Assembly (NCBI GenBank): GCA_964349045.1
Contig: CAYGFI010000032.1
Coordinates: 1-36,211 of the forward strand
Source: JACJXF01 sp964349045
GTDB lineage: Bacteria > Bacteroidota > Bacteroidia > Bacteroidales > GCA-2748055
Direction: 5' to 3'
DNA length: 36,211 bases
Shown here: positions 24,644 through 34,253 of the stretch, one piece after another
Position numbering within the stretch: the stretch's first letter is position 1
How the letters are laid out: each line of letters starts with the position of its first letter
Notes under the pieces: model-generated
Databases searched by the model: none
What the model was told of the DNA's origin: nothing
Seen by the model: the letters and a program-made list of their open reading frames with translations, nothing else
Position numbers and translations under genes: made by a program

Positions 24644-24651
24644 CAAAAATA
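24644..24651 (-). promoter_or_regulatory. Putative -7 box (TATTTTTG) for small ORF/GH116
   Basis: On the minus strand this reads TATTTTTG, matching TAnnTTTG. It sits between the HTCS stop and the small membrane ORF. No clear -33 TTTG. It suggests the ORF, GH116 and GH94 form a unit separate from the HTCS. Confidence 0.35.
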
Positions 24652-24703
24652 ATGTCCTGAGCTTATTTATAGGTTTGTTAATTTCATTAATTGTTTCAGG
24701 ATT

Positions 24704-27700
24704 TTAATTCTGCATATATTCTTTAGGCGACATCTGAAACAAATCGCTGAAGCATGTAGAAAAATATTTGGGATTGTTAAACCCCACGGAATAGGCAACT
24801 TCGCTGATATTGTAATGGCCCTTCTTTAGCAGTTTTGCTGCAATTTTTAACCTGATGTTCCTGATAAATATGTTGACGGTTAAACCCGAGAGAGCTTTTA
24901 GCTTTTTATAGAGGTTCCCTTTGCTAACCCCAAGTTCAGATGCGAGGAGGTCACCGTTCAGATCCGGATCATCGATTTTATTTTCAATGATTTTAACCAT
25001 TTTTTCAAGAAATCCATGATCAATTTCGCTGATTTTTATATTCGATGGAATAACATCAAGCTCACTGGCGAATTTTTTTGCCAGTTGCGCCCTGTTTTCG
25101 AGAATATTCCGGATGCGCAATTTCAGGATATTTGGATTAAAGGGCTTGGTGATATAATCATCAGCGCCATATTCAAGTCCTTGAATCTGGTGCTCTTCAG
25201 AACTTTTGGCAGTAAGAAGGATTATCGGTATATGACTGGTTAATTCGTTAGTTTTTAAATTTTTACATAATTCATATCCATCCATTACCGGCATCATGAT
25301 ATCTGAAATGATCAGATCCGGCATTTGCATATGAACCATGTTTAAGCCTTCCATACCATTGGATGCAATATTGACATGATATTCCACCGCTAATTCATCA
25401 GCGAGATATTTCTGCATATCGGGATCATCCTCAATGATCAGAGCCCTGAAAGAATCTATTGTTGCTGTCTTTGAAACGGAAACCTGATTATTAATCTCCG
25501 GTATATCGATATCGAGCATTGAACGGGAATAATTTAAAAGAGATGCCCCATCAGTTTCTTCCGCAAATTCTTCTTTCTCGTAACAATCGGTGCAAATTGG
25601 TAATAATACCTCGAATGTAGATCCTTTTCCGGGATAAGAACTAGCGGTAATTTTTCCTTTGTGCTTCTCAATCATATCTTTACAAAGTGACAGACCAATA
25701 CCGGAACTGATCTGACCTGTTTCACTTTTTGTGGATAATTGATAGAACCGGTCGAAAATAAAAGGAAGATGTTTCTCTGAAATACCTTTTCCTGTATCTG
25801 TTACACTGATTTTTATCCAGGTTTGTTTTTCAATTTCGGTATGTTCAAGGAAGAGTATGATAGCTCCACCGTTTGGTGTAGAGTTAAATGCATTGGACAA
25901 GAGGTTGAATACAATTTTTTCGATTTTATCGGCATCAAAAAAGAATTTCACTGAACTTGCTTCAGAAATGAAACTAAAGTTGATATTATTCTTTTTTGCA
26001 AGACCACCAAATAGTTCAGTTATACTCAGCAGGAAAGGGACAATATCATCTTCCCTCACTTTTAATTTAAGTGCACCGGTTTCAATTCTTCTGATTTCAA
26101 GCAATTGATTAATCAGCCGGAATAGTCGCTTTTCATTTTTATAAATAAGAGTAAGCGCTTCTTTAACTTTAAGAGTATCTGAATATGTGTCTTTCCCGAG
26201 AAGGGTTTCTGTTGGCCCCAGGATTAGAGTGAGGGGAGTACGGAATTCATGCGAAATATTGGTGAAAAATCTCAATTTTAGCTCATCCGCTTCATGGAGT
26301 TTCTTAGCCATTGCCTGAATTTCCTCTTTTTGTTTTTCAAGTTCATCGTTTTGATCCTTCAGATTATCCCGTTGGGAAGCTATTTTTTCATTTTGTTTGA
26401 TGATTTCTGTCTGGTGTATTTCAAGTTCCTCATTCACTTTCTTTAAATCCTTTGTTCTTTCTTCAACCTGTTCCTTCAGATATTTTCTCTGTCTTTTAAG
26501 CACCCGGATGCGGATACGAAGGATAGTGATAAATAAAACAAGTATCGTAAGAACCAGGATGGCTTTAAACCAAAGCTGCTCCCAATACGGCGGTAATACA
26601 ACAATTTCCATCGAAGCGGGAGTTGATGACCATTTCCCGTCGTTATTAGTAGCCCAGACTTTAAATTCGTACTCTCCTGTCGGAATGTTTGTATAAGATG
26701 CAAAACGTTTGGTAGCATCTACTATATTTGCAGAGGTTTCGAATCCTTCGAGAATATATTTGAATTGTGTTTTCCGGGGAGAGGCATAATGGAGTGAAGA
26801 AAATTCGAATGAGAAAATCTGATCTCTATGTGTGAGTACAATCTGATCCTGGTAAGCAATATTCCTTTCAAGGATTACCCTTTTCTCAATGGTATCAAGT
26901 GGGAGTACCGGAGTATTAAACAAACTAAAATTGGTTATTACCGGTTTTGCATCATAAGGATTTTCTTTCAGTTTAGACGGATCAAACCATGTTATCCCAT
27001 TAATTCCTCCGAAATACATGATACCCTTATCATTTTTAAAATAAGCTCCTTCATTAAACTCATCACTTTGAAGTCCGTCTTCAACAGTATAATTTCGTAT
27101 TAAATGTGTAACCGGGTCGAAACAGGTCAAACCCTTATTACTGCTGATCCACAGGTTTCCATTCTGGTCTTCAAGCACACCATGGATGCTATTGCTTGGC
27201 AGTCCGTTACTTTTATCAATTGTTTCGAATATTTCCGTTTTTTTATCGAATTTTTGCAAACCGCCATTGGTTCCGATCCATAAAATATCTCCGCCCGGTA
27301 ATTTGGGTTCAAGAATTGATTTTACCAGATTATTCCCTATGGAGTTGGTATCAGCCGGATCATGCTTATAATGCTTAAATGCCCCGTTTTTTGGATCAAA
27401 GCGGTTTAAACCACCAAGTGTTGTCCCGATCCAAAGAATTCCTTCAGTGTCTTCATATATAATATTAATCCAATGGTCGCTGGTGCCTCCTTCGTTTGCT
27501 TCAGTTACCGGGTAAAAATTAAAATTTTGTTTACTTTGATTGTAATGAGCAAGCCCTTCGCCGGTGCCTCCGAAGTACACATCATTGCTTCGTGTAACAC
27601 ATATGGTTCGCAGAGACCAGATTTTAAATGCATCAGGATCGGAAGGATTATGATGAAAACTCATGAATTTTCCGGTTCCGGGATCGAACAAACTGATTTT

Positions 27701-29188
27701 GTAATCGAAATACCCCAGCCAGATTTTTCCGTCTTTTTGCGGTTTAATTACGCCAATAATATCGCCGGCAATCTCGTTTGAAAAAGTATAGGTTATGTTT
27801 TTAGGATTTTCAGATTGCTGCCTGTAAACTTTATTTTTTTTGGTATTGTGAGGTATAATATTTAGTCCTTCTTTGGTTCCCACATAAAGGTCAGCAAACC
27901 TGTTTTCAAATATTGAATAAATCTCATTATTAGATATTTGAGGACCTTCAAAGCTGCGGGTACTTATAAGATGAAAGTCCTTTGAATTTAAATCTGCTTT
28001 TAAAATTCCATCTTTTTCAGTTCCTACCCACAATATTCCTGAACGGCTGATATAAAGGAACTGGGTTTTGATGTTTTTTCTTTCACCAATAGAATTGGTC
28101 ATAAGTGGAATTTCATCGCAAAGTGTCATTTCAGGATTAAACCGGAATAAATTCTTCGACATAGCAGCAGAAACCCAGATATTTCCTGAGGGATCCTCAA
28201 TAATTCCCTCGATTGAGTAGAAAAGTGTTTTTATAAATGGAATTGCATTCCATCCGCTCTTTGATTGTATAATTTCATAAAGCCCGCCAATCATTCCGAC
28301 AAGTATTTTACCTGAGCGGGTTTTATATATTGAGTTAATAGATGCTTCTTCATTTTTAATAACAGATCGTGTTAATAAATGCGTAATTTTTAACCGGTCA
28401 GGATGATCCGGGGATTGAATCAGGTTAAGCCCTCCCATAGGGGTTCCAATCCAGATGGTACTGTCATTCTCAATAAAAATCGTTGAGATCGTGGAATCTG
28501 AAAGAGTATTGCTTGGATTACCATTTTCAAATCTCTGGCAGATCCCGGTATTGGGATCCAACAGGTTCAGACCATTTCTGGTACCCACCCATATATTCCC
28601 TTTTGAATCGCCTGATAAAGAAAGAATCCTGTTATCACTAAGGGAGTTTAAATCATTGGGATCATGATAAAAATTCCTGAAAGAATCAGTAGAGCGGTTA
28701 TATAAATTTAATCCGGTTTGTGAACCAATCCATAAATTATTGGATCGATCTTCAAAAAAAACGTTGTTTATGTTACTGGTAAGCGGTTGAATCTGAATGC
28801 CTGAAATCGATCCGGGTTTATCCGGATCTGGCTGATATCCATAAAACATCTCTGTTTTGGTATCAAACCGGTTCATGCCTTGTCCCTGGAACAATATCCA
28901 CATCTGGGCTTCACGGTCCATATAAATATTGTTTACCCATGTTGCAGAAGGAAACCTGGGTCCCCTCCCGGGCTGATAAACTTTAAACCCGTATCCATCG
29001 TACCTGTTTATGCCATCCTGCGTAGAAAACCACATAAAACCTGTCTCGTCTTCAGCACAACCGGAAATCAAACTATGTGACAGGCCATCAGCAAGGTTCA
29101 ATTGCTCGAAACTGATCTGGTATTGTTGAGCATTGCCAGGTTGAAAAAAGCTGATTAACAGTGCCAGAAGTTTCGTTTTGCTGATCAT
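24704..29188 (-). CDS. Hybrid two-component system regulator (HTCS)
   Basis: 1494 residues, standard HTCS length. Signal peptide 1-20; about a dozen two-component propeller repeats (30-740, such as NLWIGSQTGLNLYN); a Y_Y_Y domain (about 785-865); one membrane helix (872-892); coiled coil (895-965); HisKA with phospho-acceptor H980 in FFTNISHEFRTP; HATPase (about 1085-1198, DTGKGIS and GIGLSLCK); receiver domain with D1296 and K1348; AraC-type DNA-binding domain (about 1395-1492). It senses an oligosaccharide in the periplasm and activates nearby glycan genes in known systems. All catalytic residues are present. Its own -7 box lies about 100 bp upstream. Confidence 0.95.
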   Translation of the reverse strand: MISKTKLLALLISFFQPGNAQQYQISFEQLNLADGLSHSLISGCAEDETGFMWFSTQDGINRYDGYGFKVYQPGRGPRFPSATWVNNIYMDREAQMWILFQGQGMNRFDTKTEMFYGYQPDPDKPGSISGIQIQPLTSNINNVFFEDRSNNLWIGSQTGLNLYNRSTDSFRNFYHDPNDLNSLSDNRILSLSGDSKGNIWVGTRNGLNLLDPNTGICQRFENGNPSNTLSDSTISTIFIENDSTIWIGTPMGGLNLIQSPDHPDRLKITHLLTRSVIKNEEASINSIYKTRSGKILVGMIGGLYEIIQSKSGWNAIPFIKTLFYSIEGIIEDPSGNIWVSAAMSKNLFRFNPEMTLCDEIPLMTNSIGERKNIKTQFLYISRSGILWVGTEKDGILKADLNSKDFHLISTRSFEGPQISNNEIYSIFENRFADLYVGTKEGLNIIPHNTKKNKVYRQQSENPKNITYTFSNEIAGDIIGVIKPQKDGKIWLGYFDYKISLFDPGTGKFMSFHHNPSDPDAFKIWSLRTICVTRSNDVYFGGTGEGLAHYNQSKQNFNFYPVTEANEGGTSDHWINIIYEDTEGILWIGTTLGGLNRFDPKNGAFKHYKHDPADTNSIGNNLVKSILEPKLPGGDILWIGTNGGLQKFDKKTEIFETIDKSNGLPSNSIHGVLEDQNGNLWISSNKGLTCFDPVTHLIRNYTVEDGLQSDEFNEGAYFKNDKGIMYFGGINGITWFDPSKLKENPYDAKPVITNFSLFNTPVLPLDTIEKRVILERNIAYQDQIVLTHRDQIFSFEFSSLHYASPRKTQFKYILEGFETSANIVDATKRFASYTNIPTGEYEFKVWATNNDGKWSSTPASMEIVVLPPYWEQLWFKAILVLTILVLFITILRIRIRVLKRQRKYLKEQVEERTKDLKKVNEELEIHQTEIIKQNEKIASQRDNLKDQNDELEKQKEEIQAMAKKLHEADELKLRFFTNISHEFRTPLTLILGPTETLLGKDTYSDTLKVKEALTLIYKNEKRLFRLINQLLEIRRIETGALKLKVREDDIVPFLLSITELFGGLAKKNNINFSFISEASSVKFFFDADKIEKIVFNLLSNAFNSTPNGGAIILFLEHTEIEKQTWIKISVTDTGKGISEKHLPFIFDRFYQLSTKSETGQISSGIGLSLCKDMIEKHKGKITASSYPGKGSTFEVLLPICTDCYEKEEFAEETDGASLLNYSRSMLDIDIPEINNQVSVSKTATIDSFRALIIEDDPDMQKYLADELAVEYHVNIASNGMEGLNMVHMQMPDLIISDIMMPVMDGYELCKNLKTNELTSHIPIILLTAKSSEEHQIQGLEYGADDYITKPFNPNILKLRIRNILENRAQLAKKFASELDVIPSNIKISEIDHGFLEKMVKIIENKIDDPDLNGDLLASELGVSKGNLYKKLKALSGLTVNIFIRNIRLKIAAKLLKKGHYNISEVAYSVGFNNPKYFSTCFSDLFQMSPKEYMQN

Positions 29189-29286
29189 AAACGGATTCCC
29201 TTATTTAGGCAGTCAATGAAAAATTATATGTGATTCGTTATGTATAATGCGTTTCAGAAAGTTTCGTAATAAAGATTAATAAACTT

Positions 29287-29294
29287 CAAATATA
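29287..29294 (-). promoter_or_regulatory. Putative -7 box (TATATTTG) for the HTCS
   Basis: The minus strand reads TATATTTG, an exact TAnnTTTG match about 100 bp upstream of the HTCS start. No -33 TTTG at normal spacing. It lies downstream of the GH30 terminator hairpin, consistent with independent, constitutive HTCS expression. Confidence 0.35.
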
Positions 29295-29435
29295 CTAATC
29301 ATCAATGAGCCATTTATCAGGTTTTTTCCCGGTAACGGAATTTTTTCGGAGAACTCACGGGAGCCTTTATCTTACTGATTCCCGGTATCGTGAATAAAAT
29401 GATTAATAATACATAAAACAGCCACGGATCACGAA

Positions 29436-29459
29436 AATAGCCGTGATGCCGCGGCTATT
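29436..29459 (-). terminator. Hairpin terminator after GH30
   Basis: AATAGCCG and CGGCTATT form an 8-bp stem around an 8-nt loop. The minus strand continues into TTTT right after the stem. It lies 17 bp beyond the GH30 stop codon, a good intrinsic-terminator position. Confidence 0.6.
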
Positions 29460-29476
29460 AAAATTTATTTATAACG

Positions 29477-32400
29477 CTATTCGACAATAAAACGACCTGT
29501 TTTTGAATTTGTATCACCCGTTATATTTAGTAAGTATACTCCTTTAGTCCAATTGTTCATGTTTAAGGTGATATGATCAGATGTTACGTCCTGCTTCAGA
29601 ATCAGCCTTCCAGTAATATCAGTGATTGTAAATTCTCTGAACTGGTTTGGCGCCAATTCAATATTCAGCATTTCACTGACCGGATTCGGGTAGATTCTGA
29701 AGAGTTCTTTGTTCAACTCTTTCATTCCGGTTGCATCTATAACGAAAATATAAAAAATAACCAGACGTTTATTTCCGCTATTGTCAGTCAGTGAAAGTTT
29801 AATTTGCGCGGTTCCAACCTGGTTTGTTGCAGGAGTAAAACCCAGGCTTGCATTTCCATCACCACCGATAGCAGAAATACTGATATTGCTTATCAGACCG
29901 GGATTTGAGTTTTCAAATGCAAGGGTAAGATCAGCAATACTGCCGGCGCCGTTTGAAATACCTTCAATCGGAATAGTGGTTTCACCTGAATTCATATGAA
30001 CCTCTAAATCAGCAACCTGGTTTATTGTTAATGCAACATTGACATCAGCTACCAGGGTTATTACACTGCTTTGAGGGAAAATCATGGTGGTTTCTGCAGT
30101 ATTTAAGATTCCCGCATCAACACAATTTTCTGACAATGTTGTACGGTAAATATGATATTGTTCAGGCAAATTGTTTCCGTAAATTCTGGCTGATACTGCT
30201 CTCGTTCCCTTATTAATAACAACCAATGTAAATTTGCCGTCGGGGTTCTCAAATGCCGTCACCAGAAGGTTCGAATTATCTGATACCGCATCCACCTGAA
30301 CCGCTCCCGGTCGGATATACTTATAATAATTTTTACTGGTGTAGAACGATGAATTAGGAAGATTCTTTGTTACCTGCGTTCCATCGAAACTCCAGTTGGT
30401 CCAGAGGTTTATTTTTCCTGCCCGGAGAGAGCCATGAATAGCGCCGGCAAGATTCAGGGCTGAAGACCAGTTACTATATCCGATATAGGTTTCTGTCATC
30501 CAGGTTTCTTTTGGATGAGTTCCTTGTTTAGCGAGATTTGACATGTTGGCCCATCGATCGTAAGTAGGGAAACCAGGAGTTATGCCTGTTGCATCGTACC
30601 CATGCACGGCAAAGTATTTACAATATTCATTTGCAACAGGATCATTTTGTAATGCATTCAGGTATCCTTCACAGCTGTACAAACCGCTACCGATGCCAAA
30701 AACCTGCTCGGGCATATAAAATCCTACCTGGTCTAATCCTTCTTTTTCGAACCGTGCTCCTACTATCTTTATTAATTCAACGAACTGCAGTCCGCCCAGA
30801 ATTGCTGAAGGGTAAGGCTCGTTGAAGAAAGGTTCATTTTGAAGACCTATCGCTAAAATGTCTATACCTGCTTCCTGTTTCATTGCTATAACCAGGGCTG
30901 CCATGCTTTCAGCAAATTCTTCATAATAATATGGTTCCAGGATATTATCTGTTTTCTCCCATTCAATGGCCTGTTCCTTATGATCGAGGCTAAGATTACG
31001 TTTCATCCAGGCAGGAGGGCTCCAGGAAGTAATGATAAAAGTTTCAACACCGTTAGCCTTTAATTTTCGCAGATAATCCCAGTCAAATGCATTGTAATTA
31101 AATCCTTCCATGTTGGTCACATTCGGATCCCCGTTATCATTGATGGGTTCCCACTGGTTACCAATAATGCCCAAACGTGTCACTGACGCACCCAGTTCCC
31201 CGGTATATAAATCACCAAATCGCGAATCGGGAAGGAAAGTACCAAATCCCCGCATGGTCTGATATTTTGTCGTTTTATCTACAAGGATTTTTGAATAATC
31301 AGCCGGGTAATCCTTTATAACAGTAACAATACCGGAAACCGTTACCGGAACTGCGCCGGGAGCTTCAATTTTTATATTGAAAACAGTAGCGCCAATGGCA
31401 AGCGCTGTGTATGTGATAGTAGCGGTTCCATCGGGATTAATTGCTGAAACAGAAGTAATGTCTGCGACTGTTTTAGAAGAACTTGTTGCTGTAATGGTAA
31501 TATTATCAACTCCCTTATTCCCATTGGATATTCCGGAAAGCAGGATGGTCTGGCTCCCCCCGTTTTCATAGACGCTTTGATTACCTATCGGGTTGATGGT
31601 TGCATATAGCTCTTCCGCTGTATAAACAGCCTTGTCACCAAATTTAATGTTCCGGATGTAAATTACCCCCGAAGCATTGGTGAAGGGCCAGGTAGGTTTT
31701 ATATCATGCATATTTATTAAAAGGTCACTTACACGGGAAACATCAATAGGATCACCGGCATCATTGTTCAAATCCCCGGGTTGACGATAATCGAATGAAA
31801 GAGTAGTCCAGGTGTCTGCTGCAGCCTGGAATTGATGTTCGACTGAATTCTGAATATTTCTGATCATTGAAGCATCATAAAAATAATTCCAATGCCATGT
31901 GGTCGCACCCTTTGAAAAAATTTCATATGAAACAACCGGAACATCAATAAGATTAAGTTCCACCGGAAGATCCATCCAAATACCGGCATAGGTCCACTTA
32001 TCTTTCATGGTTACCCTCAGGGCCTTACCTCCTAAAGTATCAACGATAGCCAGGAAGAATACAACATTTGGATTTTCAGGGGCAAAATAATTTAATGCAT
32101 CCGGATCTGACAGATCGAATTCCAGACCGGTGGGATTAAAAACTATTACCTCAACAGGAATCTGCAGACTGGTGGTTTTATTTCCATCGTTTTCAGCATT
32201 ACCGCCATCATCGGTTATTGAAACGGTAAGATTAGCCGAACCGAGTGTCCCTGTTGGAGTGAATGTCATTGTTGCTGAATTGTTACCCTGATTATAAATT
32301 ATGGTTGGATCAGGAATGATCCCGGTTGCAGAACTTACGGCCTGGATTGTTAAATTCTGGTTTGAATTATCGCCATCACCGATACCGGTTAAAACAATAC

Positions 32401-34150
32401 TTTTCTCGCCCGCGGTATTGGTTACATTAATACCCGATACTCCATCAACAACCGGTGGCTTATTGATTGACGGGAAAGATGTAACTATAAATGAGGTTTC
32501 AGTAAATGCCTCTTCGCTGTCTGTAACTTTTATGGTTATTTCTGCTGATCCTGCCGATTTTGTTGTAAATGAGATCTTTCCATAACGACCGGGAGAAGAA
32601 TAGTTAACAATAACATTATCAATAACTAAAGAGTTATTACTAACCGCGGTCAGAGTAAGCGCTTGAGAAACATCAGAGTCACCGCTTGTAATTCCTGAAA
32701 GTTTAATTTCTTTAAGCAAATTGTTTTGTGCTGTAACATCCTCCAGGGGATCAACTGTTGGCGGATTGTTGGCTTTTATATTAATAGGGAATTTCATGGT
32801 GTTATCAGAGAATCCGGTGTTTCCAACAGCTTTGAGGATTATGGTATCTGATCCTACAGCCTCAGAGGTTAATTGGAATGAAAGTTTCGCAAAGCCATAC
32901 TTAGTACTGATCCCGTTTTCAATAGATTCCGAATAGGTAATGGGTGATACGGATGGATTTGTAATTAATGCAGCTGCTCCTGAGACACTTATCTGTGCAG
33001 CGTTTTTAATTTCAGGAATAAGTATTTCCTGGGTACCGGTAGTATTTTTCAAATAATTATATCCCGGAACCTGGCCAACATATGCCATTTTTGAAGCATG
33101 GTCACCTAATTGAATTTTATCGATAGAATAATTCCCGTTAAATGTCATAGCTGTTCCATTGCTTACAAACTTTATTTTTGCGATTTTTTTCAGGTTTACA
33201 ATAGTTGAGTTTGCAGCAGAGAAATCAAATGAAACAAGATTATAATTATTCCCCTTATATATTCTTGCCGAACGGTATTCGTTTTTATTAGCAACCAATT
33301 CATCATATTTATACTGGCTTCCAACTAAATTACTCTGATAGCCATTACCATCAGCATCAATGAGGAAGATCTGGAGCGCCATATCGGTTTCGGATTTAAT
33401 AGCCAGATTGACGATTGGGTTGGCCGAAATGTCATAACTGCCATTCAACTCATAATTAAAACCAAACCAACGATTATCCCTGTTAACATTTACAACAAGA
33501 GCCTCATAATTAAGAGAAAAAGTATATTTTGCGTTTTGGATTACTCCGTCAGGAACTTCGGCTGCGTCAAAGTTCTCAGTAAATCCGGTTCCCTGGGAGG
33601 GAATGGGTTTTGGAAATCCTATTTGCAGATATTCCAATTGTATAGTTCCGGAATATGGGTTTTCCCATCCAGCCGTACATTCAATATGAATTTCTTCAAT
33701 TTTAAGGGGATTAAAATTCGGCTGAGCGGCGATAGCATCGGTCAGGTCGAAAAAGTAACTGGTAAAATCGCTTCCCCCGGTAAGAGTAACAGATTTCTCA
33801 ATGGTTTCCATATTAGCCGGATCATTTAATATTTTAGATTTTACGCGAACCACAAAAGTAACATTGGTTTCAGCTTTGATGCTGAATTGAATTGTTGGTA
33901 ACGCGCTAATGTTCAGGTTCTGACCAAACATTCCTAAAAACGACCAGTCCTGGGCACGTTTTGATGTGATAATATTCAGTGTACCATCGATAACATTTAG
34001 ATTATAGGATGGTTGACCTGCATCGGAATTAATCACAACAAATGCCGGGAGCCCATTTTCAAAATTTACATCGAGAGTTGTCTGTTGAGCAAATATTTGC
34101 CAACTACAAAACAAACCCATAAGCAGACAAAACAAATAACTTTTTTTCAT
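29477..34150 (-). CDS. Giant T9SS-exported GH30 glycoside hydrolase
   Basis: About 1557 residues from ATG 34150, which gives a clean signal peptide (MKKSYLFCLLMGLF...FAQQ). The frame is open to an ATG at 34168, and residue numbers here count from that one. Order: two carbohydrate-binding-like sandwiches (about 28-185, 195-358), Ig/cadherin-like repeats (about 375-678), a third sandwich (680-845), another Ig-like domain (855-952), the GH30 barrel (955-1375), a last Ig-like domain, and a T9SS tail (1488-1563, RIYPNPVSEMLNIE). Acid/base E1112 (LQNEPF) and nucleophile E1226 (TWMTET) are intact, with SWSPPAWMK in between. GH30 members cut xylan, glucuronoxylan or beta-glucans. It probably works at the cell surface. 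Confidence 0.9.
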   Translation of the reverse strand: MKKSYLFCLLMGLFCSWQIFAQQTTLDVNFENGLPAFVVINSDAGQPSYNLNVIDGTLNIITSKRAQDWSFLGMFGQNLNISALPTIQFSIKAETNVTFVVRVKSKILNDPANMETIEKSVTLTGGSDFTSYFFDLTDAIAAQPNFNPLKIEEIHIECTAGWENPYSGTIQLEYLQIGFPKPIPSQGTGFTENFDAAEVPDGVIQNAKYTFSLNYEALVVNVNRDNRWFGFNYELNGSYDISANPIVNLAIKSETDMALQIFLIDADGNGYQSNLVGSQYKYDELVANKNEYRSARIYKGNNYNLVSFDFSAANSTIVNLKKIAKIKFVSNGTAMTFNGNYSIDKIQLGDHASKMAYVGQVPGYNYLKNTTGTQEILIPEIKNAAQISVSGAAALITNPSVSPITYSESIENGISTKYGFAKLSFQLTSEAVGSDTIILKAVGNTGFSDNTMKFPINIKANNPPTVDPLEDVTAQNNLLKEIKLSGITSGDSDVSQALTLTAVSNNSLVIDNVIVNYSSPGRYGKISFTTKSAGSAEITIKVTDSEEAFTETSFIVTSFPSINKPPVVDGVSGINVTNTAGEKSIVLTGIGDGDNSNQNLTIQAVSSATGIIPDPTIIYNQGNNSATMTFTPTGTLGSANLTVSITDDGGNAENDGNKTTSLQIPVEVIVFNPTGLEFDLSDPDALNYFAPENPNVVFFLAIVDTLGGKALRVTMKDKWTYAGIWMDLPVELNLIDVPVVSYEIFSKGATTWHWNYFYDASMIRNIQNSVEHQFQAAADTWTTLSFDYRQPGDLNNDAGDPIDVSRVSDLLINMHDIKPTWPFTNASGVIYIRNIKFGDKAVYTAEELYATINPIGNQSVYENGGSQTILLSGISNGNKGVDNITITATSSSKTVADITSVSAINPDGTATITYTALAIGATVFNIKIEAPGAVPVTVSGIVTVIKDYPADYSKILVDKTTKYQTMRGFGTFLPDSRFGDLYTGELGASVTRLGIIGNQWEPINDNGDPNVTNMEGFNYNAFDWDYLRKLKANGVETFIITSWSPPAWMKRNLSLDHKEQAIEWEKTDNILEPYYYEEFAESMAALVIAMKQEAGIDILAIGLQNEPFFNEPYPSAILGGLQFVELIKIVGARFEKEGLDQVGFYMPEQVFGIGSGLYSCEGYLNALQNDPVANEYCKYFAVHGYDATGITPGFPTYDRWANMSNLAKQGTHPKETWMTETYIGYSNWSSALNLAGAIHGSLRAGKINLWTNWSFDGTQVTKNLPNSSFYTSKNYYKYIRPGAVQVDAVSDNSNLLVTAFENPDGKFTLVVINKGTRAVSARIYGNNLPEQYHIYRTTLSENCVDAGILNTAETTMIFPQSSVITLVADVNVALTINQVADLEVHMNSGETTIPIEGISNGAGSIADLTLAFENSNPGLISNISISAIGGDGNASLGFTPATNQVGTAQIKLSLTDNSGNKRLVIFYIFVIDATGMKELNKELFRIYPNPVSEMLNIELAPNQFREFTITDITGRLILKQDVTSDHITLNMNNWTKGVYLLNITGDTNSKTGRFIVE

Positions 34151-34185
34151 GGTCGGAGTTTTTAACAAAAGGATTTAAAGTAACT

Positions 34186-34220
34186 AAAAAAAGGGGCTAA
34201 CCAAAAATCAACCCCTTTTT
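34186..34220 (-). terminator. Intrinsic terminator between CBM9-like and GH30 genes
   Basis: AAAAAGGGG (34188-34196) and CCCCTTTTT (34212-34220) form a 9-bp stem with a 15-nt loop. On the minus strand the stem is followed by a T-run. It lies 34 bp past the CBM9-like stop and about 36 bp before the GH30 start, with no obvious separate GH30 promoter, so partial read-through would make CBM9-like mRNA more abundant than GH30 mRNA. Confidence 0.65.
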
Positions 34221-34253
34221 CCGATTTCCAAGAACTAACTATTAACAAAACTA

